Positions 21,015-28,559 of a DNA stretch of 36,905 nucleotides are shown here, in pieces. Numbering within the stretch: the stretch's first letter is position 1; each line of letters starts with the position of its first letter. Source of the stretch: a bacterium UBP2_UBA2255 (lineage in GTDB: Bacteria; Edwardsbacteria; AC1; EtOH8). Location of the stretch: contig DDXR01000034.1 in NCBI GenBank assembly GCA_002347565.1, positions 12,824 to 49,728 on the forward strand. The letters run 5' to 3'. A model generated the notes under the pieces. That model saw nothing but the letters and a program-made list of their open reading frames with translations, did no database searches and had not been told where the DNA came from. Position numbers and translations under genes: made by a program.

Positions 21015-22331
21015 TTAGAATCGTCCCGGCAAGAATCCCTTCATTTTCCCCGACGCGAACTGCCTCATCATGCGCTGGCTCATTTCGAACTGCTTCAGCA
21101 GCCGGTTGATCTCCTGCACCGAGGTGCCGGACCCCGCCGCGATCCGCCGCTTGCGGCTGCCATCGAGGACCTGCGGACGTTGCCGCTCCTTCTTCGTCAT
21201 CGAGCCGATGATGGCCAGGGTGGCCGTCAGCGCGCCCTCGTCGGGCTGCGCGCCCGCCGGCAGCTTGCCCATCCCCGGGATCATCCCCACCACGTCGGAC
21301 AGCGGGCCCATCTTGCGCACCTGGCGCAGCTGCTCGGCGAAGTCCTCCAGGTCGAAGCTGTTCTTGCGGACCTTCTGCTCGAGCTGGGCCGCGGCCTTGG
21401 CGTCGAACGCGGCCTGCGCCTTCTCCACCAGCCCGACCACGTCGCCCATGCCCAGGATGCGCGAGGCCATGCGGTCGGGGTAGAACGGCTCCAGCGCGTC
21501 CAGCTTCTCGCCCGTGCCCGCGAACATCAGCGGCTTGCCGGCCACCGCCCGCAGGGACAGCGCCGCGCCGCCGCGGGAGTCGCCGTCCAGCTTGGTCATC
21601 ACCACGCCGGTCAGCGGCAGGCGCCGGTCGAACTCGGCGGCGATGTTGACCGCGTCCTGGCCGGTCATGCCGTCGACCACCAGCAGCACCTGGTGCGGCC
21701 TGACCGCGGCCTGCACCCGCTCCAGCTCGGCCATCAGCTCGTCGTCGATGTGCAGGCGGCCGGCGGTGTCCAGGATCAGCACGTCGATCAGCCGCTTGAC
21801 CGCCTCGTCCTTGGCCGCGCTGCAGATGGCGGGCACGTCCTGCGAGTCCAGCTTGAAGAACTCGCAGCCGGTCTGCTGGGACAGGATCTCCAATTGCTCC
21901 ACCGCCGCCGGCCGGTAGATGTCGGCCGCCGCCAGCATGATGCGACGGCCGGGCTGGGCCAGGTGCTTGGCCAGTTTCGCGCACGTGGTCGTTTTCCCCG
22001 AGCCCTGCAGGCCGCAGACCATGATCACGGTGGGCGGCTGCGAGGCCAGGCGCAGCGGCTCGTTGCGGCCGCCCAGCGTCTGCGTCAGCTGGTCGTGGAC
22101 GACCTTGATGAACTGCTGGCCCGGCGTGATGGAGTTCAGGACCTCCTCGCCCAGCGCCCGGGTTTCGACCGCGGCGATGAAGTCCTTGACGACCTTGAAA
22201 TTGACGTCGGCCTCCAGCAGCGCCCGCCGCACCTGCTGCGCGGCCTCGCGGACGTTGCTCTCGGAAAGTTTTCCCTGGCCGGTGAGGTTCTTGAACAGGC
22301 CGGTCAGTTTATCGGTGAGGGTGTCGAACAA
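21015..22331 (-). CDS. ffh: Signal recognition particle protein Ffh
   Basis: A 438-residue product, complete. Ffh with 4.5S RNA delivers membrane proteins to FtsY. N-domain (LTDKLTGLFKNLTGQGKLSE), G-domain with GLQGSGKTTTCAKLAKHL, DTAGRLHIDDELM and TKLDGDSRGGAALS, then the Met-rich M-domain (GSGTSVQEINRLLKQFEMSQ, then RMMRQFASGKMKGFLPG). The start is a TTG at 22331, immediately after the TAG of the AT-rich AbiU2-like gene; no other in-frame start is possible. The upstream expression signals must therefore lie in or before that foreign-looking gene. Confidence 0.96.
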   Translation of the reverse strand: MFDTLTDKLTGLFKNLTGQGKLSESNVREAAQQVRRALLEADVNFKVVKDFIAAVETRALGEEVLNSITPGQQFIKVVHDQLTQTLGGRNEPLRLASQPPTVIMVCGLQGSGKTTTCAKLAKHLAQPGRRIMLAAADIYRPAAVEQLEILSQQTGCEFFKLDSQDVPAICSAAKDEAVKRLIDVLILDTAGRLHIDDELMAELERVQAAVRPHQVLLVVDGMTGQDAVNIAAEFDRRLPLTGVVMTKLDGDSRGGAALSLRAVAGKPLMFAGTGEKLDALEPFYPDRMASRILGMGDVVGLVEKAQAAFDAKAAAQLEQKVRKNSFDLEDFAEQLRQVRKMGPLSDVVGMIPGMGKLPAGAQPDEGALTATLAIIGSMTKKERQRPQVLDGSRKRRIAAGSGTSVQEINRLLKQFEMSQRMMRQFASGKMKGFLPGRF

Positions 22332-22910
22332 CTACTTTACCCACGCATTTATAAATATATCTGCGAAAACATCACCATCGGGTATCTTATAGCCAATATA
22401 ACCATTATTGTTTGGATAAACTATTGAATAACAATGCATCGCACAATTATATAGATCATCAATGCATTGATTGATCTCATCAATATTATATCCAACACTT
22501 GTTCCAATTACATCCTTGTCAAGATGAGGTAAGATTTTATCTATGATTATTTTGTACTTCTCTTTATACGCTTCAAGCCTAATAATATCGGCTGAGATTT
22601 CTTTACTAATATGAAGGCCTTCCTTTTCTGCATACTCTAAAATATCTAGAAGCACCGCGATTAATGAATATGTGGATTTTTGATCATGTCTGGAATTGTA
22701 TTTTTTTACATGTCTTCTAATTCCCATGAATTGAGTTATTGCATAGCTTTCATTTAACAATGTATAGAAACTGTGGCGAATGTTAATCTCATTGTTGGCT
22801 TTAATAATACCTACTATTAATCCATATACATGCTTGTGCGCACATAGGCGTTCAATATTCGACAAAACTGCCGAATAATGTTCAATAATAGCTTTATCTA
22901 GTTCAGCCAT
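22332..22910 (-). CDS. AbiU2-like HEPN protein, AT-rich, probably acquired
   Basis: A 192-residue product from the ATG at 22910. Strongly AT-rich with codons unlike every neighbour. The sequence is helical, and the run QFMGIRRHVKKYNSRHDQKS followed by TYSLIAVLLDILEYAEK resembles the 'RR-x-x-D...S-x-S-L-x-x-L-L' segment of AbiU2-type HEPN proteins (abortive-infection relatives); this match is from memory and is moderate. I do not see a clean R-x4-6-H nuclease motif. No ribosome binding site. It lies between a repeat island and ffh, whose start codon it touches. Confidence 0.5.
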   Translation of the reverse strand: MAELDKAIIEHYSAVLSNIERLCAHKHVYGLIVGIIKANNEINIRHSFYTLLNESYAITQFMGIRRHVKKYNSRHDQKSTYSLIAVLLDILEYAEKEGLHISKEISADIIRLEAYKEKYKIIIDKILPHLDKDVIGTSVGYNIDEINQCIDDLYNCAMHCYSIVYPNNNGYIGYKIPDGDVFADIFINAWVK

Positions 22911-22980
22911 AATGAAATAATGCAATCGCCGTCAGTTATCCGGTTTCCCGCCATCGTAAATATTACCGGGCCCAGGTGCC

Positions 22981-23029
22981 GACCTCTCCCCTGCCCCTCC
23001 CCGCCGCGGGGAGGGATTGGGGTGAGGTC
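22981..23029. repeat. Imperfect palindromic repeat 1 of the island
   Basis: The ends gacctc and gaggtc and the inner ccctccccgc/gcggggaggg arms pair in this 49-base element. It is of the 'CTCTCCCC...GGGGAGAG' kind that is scattered through many bacterial genomes. Confidence 0.5.
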
Positions 23030-23132
23030 ATTGGTTCTGGTCCGTGAAACACCACGCCGGGCTTAGGGCTTCCGGGAATTTCCAGGCGGAAAGACTCTTT
23101 TGGTTCTTTTCTGGTCACAGAAAAGAACATGG

Positions 23133-23174
23133 ATTCCCGCTCCCCGCTTTCGCGAGGACAAGCTTCGCGGGAAT
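23133..23174. repeat. Dispersed repeat with attcccgc/gcgggaat ends
   Basis: Arms attcccgc (23133-23140) and gcgggaat (23167-23174) enclose a 26-base centre. The ends equal those of the shorter element at 23532-23551, so it appears to be an expanded copy. Confidence 0.5.
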
Positions 23175-23398
23175 GACGCGAAGGAGTTAAACACAAATAA
23201 AATCGCCGTCAGTTGTACTGAACGATCCCTCAATGTACCGCCAGGGATCAGGCGGACTGGCAGCGATCTGTGGATATCGCCTATGCCGGAATCGGGTCAA
23301 TTATACCATAAAATCAGGACGGTTTTCAAAGGAAAAGAAAGAGCCTGTCTGTTCGCTTAAGTCTTTTGTTTTCAACTTTTTGCCGACTCGGTTCTAAC

Positions 23399-23438
23399 CC
23401 AACCCTTCCCTCCCCGAACCCTTTCGGGGAGGGGTTGG
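23399..23438. repeat. Palindromic repeat 2 of the island
   Basis: Core arms ccctccccgaa (23408-23418) and ttcggggaggg (23423-23433), flanked by ccaaccc and gttgg. Same general type as the other elements in this gap. Confidence 0.5.
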
Positions 23439-23470
23439 TGTGGGGTGGTCCCGCCATCGGGAATTCTACA

Positions 23471-23524
23471 GACCTCACCCCTGCCCCTCTCCTAACGCAT
23501 TAGGAGAGGGGCAGGGGTGAGGTC
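23471..23524. repeat. Perfect 25-bp palindromic repeat
   Basis: Arms 23471-23495 and 23500-23524 are perfectly complementary with a 4-base loop (cgca). It begins gacctcacccc and ends ggggtgaggtc. Such long perfect stems indicate a mobile repeat of the REP/MITE kind rather than a terminator. Confidence 0.6.
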
Positions 23525-23531
23525 AACCTGG

Positions 23532-23551
23532 ATTCCCGCTTTCGCGGGAAT
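23532..23551. repeat. dRS3-like repeat
   Basis: ATTCCC-N8-GGGAAT with a self-complementary centre (gctttcgc). This is the same pattern as the Neisseria dRS3 element and similar repeats found in many genomes. The whole 736-base gap 22926-23661 has no gene that I can support; these repeats are what it holds. Confidence 0.55.
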
Positions 23552-23661
23552 GACACGAGTACGCGTGGATTGTCTTATGCTCGGAGATAACAAGAAAAGG
23601 CCCCGAGAAATAATCTCAGGGCCTCTCTGTGCCTCGGTGTCTCTGTGGCGAATTCGGCGGT

Positions 23662-24153
23662 TTATCCCTCCCGCTTGCCCAGCTGGTGGTCGATCTGCAT
23701 CAGCGCCCCCTTGGACTCCCCGGCCATCTTCAGCTTGTTGACGATGTCCAGGGTCTGGGCCTCCTCCTCCACCTGCTCGTCCACGAACCACTTGAGCATG
23801 CTGACCGTGGCGTGGTCCTTTTCCTTGGTGGCCAGGTCGACCATGTCGTAGATCATTGACGTCACCTTCTGCTCGTGCTTGTAGGCCTCGGCGAAGGCCG
23901 CCAGCACGCTGTTCCAGCGGGCCGGGGGCGCGCCGATGGCCGCCAGCTTGATCTCCGCGCCGCGGTCCTCCAGGTGCTTGTAGAACCGCATGGCGTGGCC
24001 GGTCTCCTCCTTGGCCTGCACCTTGAACCAGTGGGCGAAGCCGCTGAGGTTCTCACCCTGGCACCAGGCGGCCATCGCCAGGTAGAGGTAGGCGGAGTAC
24101 AGCTCGGCGTTGATCTGCTTGTTGATGATGTCCTGGACGCTCTTCTTCATCAT
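23662..24153 (-). CDS. ftnA: Ferritin
   Basis: A 163-residue product of usual length. Non-haem ferritins oxidise Fe(II) and store it in a 24-subunit shell. Ferroxidase ligands are visible: Glu in INAELYSAYLYLAMAAWC, Glu and His in AKEETGHAMRFYKHLEDRG, then Glu in EEEAQTLD. No haem-binding Met of bacterioferritin is apparent. It is the last gene of the oxygen/iron defence set; the 115 bases before it hold only word-repeat spacer. Confidence 0.94.
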   Translation of the reverse strand: MMKKSVQDIINKQINAELYSAYLYLAMAAWCQGENLSGFAHWFKVQAKEETGHAMRFYKHLEDRGAEIKLAAIGAPPARWNSVLAAFAEAYKHEQKVTSMIYDMVDLATKEKDHATVSMLKWFVDEQVEEEAQTLDIVNKLKMAGESKGALMQIDHQLGKREG

Positions 24154-24268
24154 GGCGCCTTCTCCTTGACTGTTTATCGGTTTGAATAGTTTGATCGTTT
24201 GAAGCCGTTGATAGTTAGATGCTCCGGCGGCGCAAACGATTCAAACATTTCCAACATTTCCAACGGTT

Positions 24269-25447
24269 TCAAACAAGGTTCAGGGATTTGTGCTTCTCCA
24301 ATATCGCGTCGGCCAGCTTGTCCAATGCCTGGAAGTCCGCGTCCTTGGGATGGCCCTTGATGTACACCGGCGGGATCAGCTCGGCCTTGACGTTGGCCAG
24401 CAGCGACTGGATGGTCTCCACCGCCTTGGTCCCCCAGCCGTACGAGCCGATGACGCTGATGAACTTCGTTTTGGGGCGCAGCGCCCCGACCACCGCGGCG
24501 GCATACAACCCTTGCGGGTGCGGGCCGACCAGCGCGGTCGAGGTGCCGAGGACAACCGTGGCCGCGTCCAGCAGGTGGGCCGCGATGTCGCCCAGGTCGC
24601 TGTTGGTAAGCTGGCAGGGCACGACGCCGACGCCGCGGTCGACCAGCGCGTCGGTCAAGTGCCTGACCATGGCCTCGGTGCTGCCGTGCATCGACACCCA
24701 GGGCAGCAGCACCATGTTCTTCACCCGGTCGGAGCTCCACTCGCGGTAGGCGTCGATGATGAAGAACGGCTTGCGGTGGACCGGGCCGTGGCTGGGGCAG
24801 ATCAGCTCGGGGCCCAGCTGGGCGATGCGGTCGAGGTACTTGGGCTGGGACGAGCGGAACGGCGACATGATCTCGGCGTAGTAGCGCTTGGCGCCGTGCA
24901 GCACCTCGCCCGGCTCGGCGTAGAGCTTCGTCGTCGCCAGGTGCGAGCCCAGGAAGTCGCAGGTGAAGAGGATCCTGTCCTCCGCCAGCCAGGTGAACTG
25001 GGTCTCGGGCCAGTGCACCCACGGCGCCAGGATGAATTCCAGCGTCCTGCCGCCCAGGTCCAGCGTCTCGCCGTCGTTCTTGGCGATCACCCGGTCGGCC
25101 GCGGCCAGGCCCAGGTCGGCCAGGAAGTCGCGGCACTTGGGGTTGGTGACCACCTGAGCCTGGGGGTATTCCTTCAGCAGCAGCGGGATCGATCCGGAGT
25201 GGTCCTGCTCGGCGTGGTTGGCCACGATGTAGTCCAGCTGTTTGACGCCGGCGGCGCGCAGGTTGGCCAGCAGCTCGCCGTACTTGGGCGGGTCGGCCGT
25301 GTCGATCAGCGCCGTCTTGTGGGCACCCCGCACCAGGTAGGAGTTGTAGCTGGTGCCCTCGGGCAGCGGGATCAGCTCGTCGAACAGCCGGCGGTCCCAG
25401 TCCTGGACGCCGGTAGCGAAGACGTTGTCCTTGATTTGGCGGATCAT
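24269..25447 (-). CDS. fprA: A-type flavoprotein (flavodiiron protein)
   Basis: A 392-residue product. Flavodiiron proteins reduce O2 to water (or NO to N2O) with electrons from rubredoxin. The N-terminal metallo-beta-lactamase fold has the diiron motif NHAEQDHSGSIP (H-x-E-x-D-H), CDFLGSHLA and CPSHGPVHR. The C-terminal flavodoxin domain begins near residue 250: LPWVSMHGSTEAMVRHLTDA, with VIGSYGWGTKAVETI. No extra rubredoxin or flavin reductase domain is fused; these are encoded separately just upstream. Length is normal. Confidence 0.95.
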   Translation of the reverse strand: MIRQIKDNVFATGVQDWDRRLFDELIPLPEGTSYNSYLVRGAHKTALIDTADPPKYGELLANLRAAGVKQLDYIVANHAEQDHSGSIPLLLKEYPQAQVVTNPKCRDFLADLGLAAADRVIAKNDGETLDLGGRTLEFILAPWVHWPETQFTWLAEDRILFTCDFLGSHLATTKLYAEPGEVLHGAKRYYAEIMSPFRSSQPKYLDRIAQLGPELICPSHGPVHRKPFFIIDAYREWSSDRVKNMVLLPWVSMHGSTEAMVRHLTDALVDRGVGVVPCQLTNSDLGDIAAHLLDAATVVLGTSTALVGPHPQGLYAAAVVGALRPKTKFISVIGSYGWGTKAVETIQSLLANVKAELIPPVYIKGHPKDADFQALDKLADAILEKHKSLNLV

Positions 25448-25587
25448 TGTTGATAATTCCTAATCTCGAAGCACGAAATCCTACACAATAACAAATATCA
25501 GATACTATGGGAAGACAGTTGTCGATTTCCGTTTCGATATTCTGATTTACTTAGATTTTCGGTATTTGGGTTTCGTGTTTTGAGTGG
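25448..25587. other. AT-rich word-repeat spacer
   Basis: 140 bases, visibly AT-rich, with imperfect repeats of words such as tttcg and atttcg. No ORF. It separates rubredoxin from fprA and resembles spacers of the same type at 20836-21014 and 24175-24268. Confidence 0.4.
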
Positions 25588-25749
25588 TTATTCCTCTGGC
25601 TCGAAGGCGTCCTTGGCCGCGCCGCACACCGGGCAGACCCAGTCGGCGGGCAGGCTCTCGAACGCGGTGCCCGGCTTGACGTTGCCGTCGGGGTCGCCCA
25701 CGGCCGGGTCGTAGGTGTAGCCACAGACCGTGCAGGTGTACTTCTTCAT
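25588..25749 (-). CDS. Rubredoxin
   Basis: A 53-residue product from the ATG at 25749, with an ideal ribosome binding site (AGGAGG). Rubredoxin holds one iron on four cysteines: CTVCGYTYDPAVGD and CPVCGAAKDAFEP give both C-x2-C-G loops. Known role: passes electrons to flavodiiron proteins or rubrerythrin; its gene lies directly upstream of the flavodiiron gene, its likely partner. Confidence 0.97.
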   Translation of the reverse strand: MKKYTCTVCGYTYDPAVGDPDGNVKPGTAFESLPADWVCPVCGAAKDAFEPEE

Positions 25750-25764
25750 TTTTCCCTCCTGTTG

Positions 25765-25813
25765 GGGCAATTCATGAATTGCCCTTACTTGTATGGCGAT
25801 CTCCCGGTCGCCC
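25765..25813. repeat. Paired palindromic repeat upstream of rubredoxin
   Basis: A perfect 20-base palindrome (25765-25784, core ttcatgaa) is next to a second smaller inverted repeat (ggcga at 25795-25799, tcgcc at 25808-25812). On the minus strand each is preceded by AAGTAAGGGC, so they look like two modules of one dispersed repeat. The left one abuts the rubredoxin ribosome binding site. Confidence 0.5.
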
Positions 25814-26329
25814 TTACTTCTTGACGTAGGTCGGGGCGTTGGCCTGTATCGCCCCGCCCTTGATCTCGTGGTAGTAGGCGTAGGTCATCGGCTGGCCGGC
25901 CTTGAGCGCCTCGGCGGCGACGACCTCCCCGATGAACAGCGTGTGCGTGCCCAGCTCCACGGCCTGCCGCACCTCGAGCTCCAGCCAGCCCAGCGAGTGG
26001 TCCAGGATCACCGGCGCGCCGGACGGCAGCACCCGGTGCGAGATGCCGGAGTACTTCTCGACATCGCGGCCGCACGTGAAGCCGAACAGGCCGATGAACT
26101 TCAGCGGCGTGTCATTCTCCAGGACGGAGACCGTGAACCGCTTCGATCCGCTGATCAGCTCGTGGGTCAGGTTCCGGCAGTTGAGGCTGACCGCCACCAG
26201 CGGCGGGTCGGCCGCCACCTGGAACACCACGTCGGCGATCTGGCCGTTGAGCCTGCCCTGGCGGAAGCTGGACACCACGTACATGCCGTACGAAAGCAGG
26301 CCGAAGACCTGGGGATCGATGGCCCCCAT
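25814..26329 (-). CDS. Flavin reductase-like FMN-binding protein
   Basis: A 171-residue product with the split-barrel flavin-reductase fold: YGMYVVSSFRQGRLNGQIAD, DVVFQVAADPPLVAVSLN, FTVSVLENDTPLKFIGLFGF, then the His-rich end of the fold (GTHTLFIGEVVAAEAL). The family binds FMN and passes electrons from NAD(P)H. In anaerobes it is often next to or fused with rubredoxin and flavodiiron proteins, so it may be the electron source for the downstream pair. It starts one base after the rpe stop. Confidence 0.88.
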   Translation of the reverse strand: MGAIDPQVFGLLSYGMYVVSSFRQGRLNGQIADVVFQVAADPPLVAVSLNCRNLTHELISGSKRFTVSVLENDTPLKFIGLFGFTCGRDVEKYSGISHRVLPSGAPVILDHSLGWLELEVRQAVELGTHTLFIGEVVAAEALKAGQPMTYAYYHEIKGGAIQANAPTYVKK

Positions 26330-26330
26330 T

Positions 26331-26981
26331 CTACGCTCCCCGCAGGGCGGCGATCTCCGCCGCCCGGTCCACGCTGCCGAACACCGCCGAGCCGGCCACC
26401 AGGATGTCGGCCCCGGCCGCCGCCGCCAGCGCTGCGGTGCGCCGGTTGATGCCGCCGTCGATGGAGATCAGGGCGCTGGTCTTGCCCTCATCCTTCAGCC
26501 GTTTCAGCCCGCGCACCTTATCCAGCGCCGACTCGATGAAATCCTGCCCGCCGAAGCCGGGATTGACGCTCATCACCAGCACCAGATCGGCGAGCCCGAC
26601 CGCCTGCATCACCGACGCCAGCGGCGTGCCGGGATTGAGAGAGACGCCGGCCTTGGCCCCGAGCGCCCTGATCGCCGCCAGTGCCGCCGGCAGGTCGGCG
26701 GAGGCCTCGCAGTGGACGGTCAGCAAATCGGCCCCGGCCGCGGCAAAGCGGGGGGCCAATTGCATCGGGTCCCGGATCATCAGGTGGACGTCCAGCGGCA
26801 GGGCAGTGAGCCTGTTGACGGCGTCGACGATCAGCGGCCCGAACGTCAGGTTGGGGACGAACTGCCCGTCCATCACGTCGAGGTGCAGCAGGTCGGCGCC
26901 GCCAGCCTCGACCGACCGGATCTCGGATTCCAGCTTCGTGAAATCGGCCGACAGCAGCGAGGGCGCCACTTTCACCGCCAT
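26331..26981 (-). CDS. rpe: Ribulose-phosphate 3-epimerase
   Basis: A 216-residue product. Rpe interconverts ribulose-5-P and xylulose-5-P. Barrel motifs: VAPSLLSADFTKLESEI, LLHLDVMDGQFVPNLTFGP (metal His and Asp), DVHLMIRDP, VLVMSVNPGFGGQDFIES and ISIDGGINRRTA. Start: ATG at 26981; a GTG at 26990, whose GTGA overlaps the stop of the PASTA gene, is the alternative. The longer frame reaching further upstream is not real. Confidence 0.96.
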   Translation of the reverse strand: MAVKVAPSLLSADFTKLESEIRSVEAGGADLLHLDVMDGQFVPNLTFGPLIVDAVNRLTALPLDVHLMIRDPMQLAPRFAAAGADLLTVHCEASADLPAALAAIRALGAKAGVSLNPGTPLASVMQAVGLADLVLVMSVNPGFGGQDFIESALDKVRGLKRLKDEGKTSALISIDGGINRRTAALAAAAGADILVAGSAVFGSVDRAAEIAALRGA

Positions 26982-26986
26982 GGCAG

Positions 26987-27730
26987 TCACCGGCTGACCG
27001 CCAGGTCGACGGTGTCCCCGCGCATCACGACGAAGCCGGGCTGGGGCGCCTGCAGCATCACCGTGCCCGGGTCGGCCGATTTGACGGCGATGCGCTTGAT
27101 CTCCCCGATCACCAGGCCCTGGGCCACCAGCGCCGGCTGGGCCTCGGCCAGCGGCCGGCCGATCAGGTCCGGCATCAGCATCCTGCCCTCGGTGGGCCCG
27201 CTGCTGAGGGTCAGGGCCACTGCGGCACCGCGCTTCAGCCTGACGCCGGACGGCGGGTCGGACGCGACCACGCAGCCGAGTGCCACCGAATCCGAAGCCA
27301 GGCTGTCGAACCGCGACACCGTCAGTCCGGACCGGGAAAGCAGATTCACCGCCTGTCCCGCCGTCAACCCCACCAGGTAGGGCAGTTCGGCCAGCTCCGC
27401 CCCGCGCACCAGCGTCACCTTGATGGTCCGCCCGCGTCGCAGCATCCGCCGCGCCTCCGGCGACTGCGAAATGACCGAGCTTTCCGGCAGGGCCGGGATC
27501 GTCTTCCAGCCCACGGCCGCCAGCTCGAAGCCGGCAGCACCGGCGGCCTCGCGCGCCTGCTGCAGCCCCAGCCCCTTGAGATCGGGCACCGCCAGCTCCT
27601 CGCCCTGGCGCGCTATCAGCGGCATCAGGACGAAGTTCGACAGCAGGAATCCCGTCCCGAACAATCCCAGGCCCAGCAGGACCCGCCGCCACCAGCGGGG
27701 CAGCGACCGGTATCGACGGATCAGCGACAT
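26987..27730 (-). CDS. Stand-alone membrane protein with three PASTA domains (second of pair)
   Basis: A 247-residue product from the ATG at 27730. A short basic N-terminus (SLIRRYRSLPRWWRR), one membrane segment (VLLGLGLFGTGFLLSNFVL) and three PASTA repeats starting VPDLKGLGLQQARE, LPYLVGLTAGQAV and MPDLIGRPLAEAQ. PASTA repeats bind peptidoglycan fragments in Stk/PrkC kinases and PBPs; this protein has no kinase or transpeptidase domain. Inference: a cell-envelope sensor or scaffold. Its stop overlaps or nearly touches rpe; the gene upstream is a related protein of similar design. Confidence 0.85.
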   Translation of the reverse strand: MSLIRRYRSLPRWWRRVLLGLGLFGTGFLLSNFVLMPLIARQGEELAVPDLKGLGLQQAREAAGAAGFELAAVGWKTIPALPESSVISQSPEARRMLRRGRTIKVTLVRGAELAELPYLVGLTAGQAVNLLSRSGLTVSRFDSLASDSVALGCVVASDPPSGVRLKRGAAVALTLSSGPTEGRMLMPDLIGRPLAEAQPALVAQGLVIGEIKRIAVKSADPGTVMLQAPQPGFVVMRGDTVDLAVSR

Positions 27731-27788
27731 CGCCTGCCGGCCCGTCCGCAAAGGACGCGGTCAGCCGCGGCCACCGGGCGTCCCTCGC

Positions 27789-28529
27789 TCATTCCGGCTC
27801 GACGTCGGTCGAGATCCAGAGGTTGACGCTGGCCCCCTTGGCCGCCTTGGCCCCGGCCGGCGGGTCCTGGCGCATCACGATGCCGGGGTCGAGCTCGCCG
27901 GACTCGTCGAACTGGTACCGGATCGTGCCCACCGCCAGCCCGGCCTGCCTGATCATATCCGAGGCCCTGGTCCGTCCCCAGCCCTTGACCGCCGGGACCG
28001 CCACCTCGCCGGCGCCGGCGCTGATGATCAGGTCGACCGCCGCGTCGCGCCCGATCTGCGCCCCGAAGGGCGGCTGGCTGGCGATCACCGCATCCTTGGG
28101 GACGGAATCGGAGGACTGCATGGTGACCTGGCCCAGTTTGAGGCCGGCCTGCTGCAGCATCACGGTGGCCTGCGGCAGCGGAATGTTCCGCAGAACCGGC
28201 ACCGCGCCGCCGGCGCCGTTGGGCCAGACCTTGACGGTCGAGCCTTTCCGCACCTTCTGCCCCGGAACCGGGTCCTGCTTGCTGACCGCGCCATCGGGGA
28301 CGGTCGGGTCGCTGATCGCGTCCTCGGTGTAGATCCTGAAACCGCGGCCCTCCAGGATCGACTTGGCGATCTCGACCTTCTTGCCGGTGACGTCCGGCAC
28401 CTCTGACATTTCCAGCAGGGGCTGGATCACCGCCCAGAACAGGACCGTTGTCGCCAGGCCGCTGAGTGCTCCGGCCACGATGGCCGCGGTGACGCCCTTC
28501 TTGCCGCTGGTTTGCTCGTAGATCGGCAT
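27789..28529 (-). CDS. Stand-alone membrane protein with three PASTA domains (first of pair)
   Basis: A 246-residue product with a strong GGAGGT ribosome binding site before the ATG at 28529. After a short cytoplasmic end (MPIYEQTSGKKG) comes one membrane segment (VTAAIVAGALSGLATTVLF), then PASTA repeats beginning VPDVTGKKVEIAK, VPVLRNIPLPQATV and VPAVKGWGRTRASD. It shares the design of the next gene (58 bases on) but little exact sequence, so the two look like an old duplication. Role not known; see the neighbour's note on PASTA. Confidence 0.85.
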   Translation of the reverse strand: MPIYEQTSGKKGVTAAIVAGALSGLATTVLFWAVIQPLLEMSEVPDVTGKKVEIAKSILEGRGFRIYTEDAISDPTVPDGAVSKQDPVPGQKVRKGSTVKVWPNGAGGAVPVLRNIPLPQATVMLQQAGLKLGQVTMQSSDSVPKDAVIASQPPFGAQIGRDAAVDLIISAGAGEVAVPAVKGWGRTRASDMIRQAGLAVGTIRYQFDESGELDPGIVMRQDPPAGAKAAKGASVNLWISTDVEPE

Positions 28530-28559
28530 ATTACCTCCGATGAAAGTTGCCGGTTGCTG

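Noticed and set aside
22926..23661. CRISPR array in the repeat-rich gap
   Set aside because: The repeats are of different families and not regularly spaced; no cas gene is in the window.
26331..27692. A single 453-codon frame reading through rpe and into the PASTA gene
   Set aside because: Its upstream half is the wrong frame of the PASTA gene; only the part from 26981 matches Rpe.
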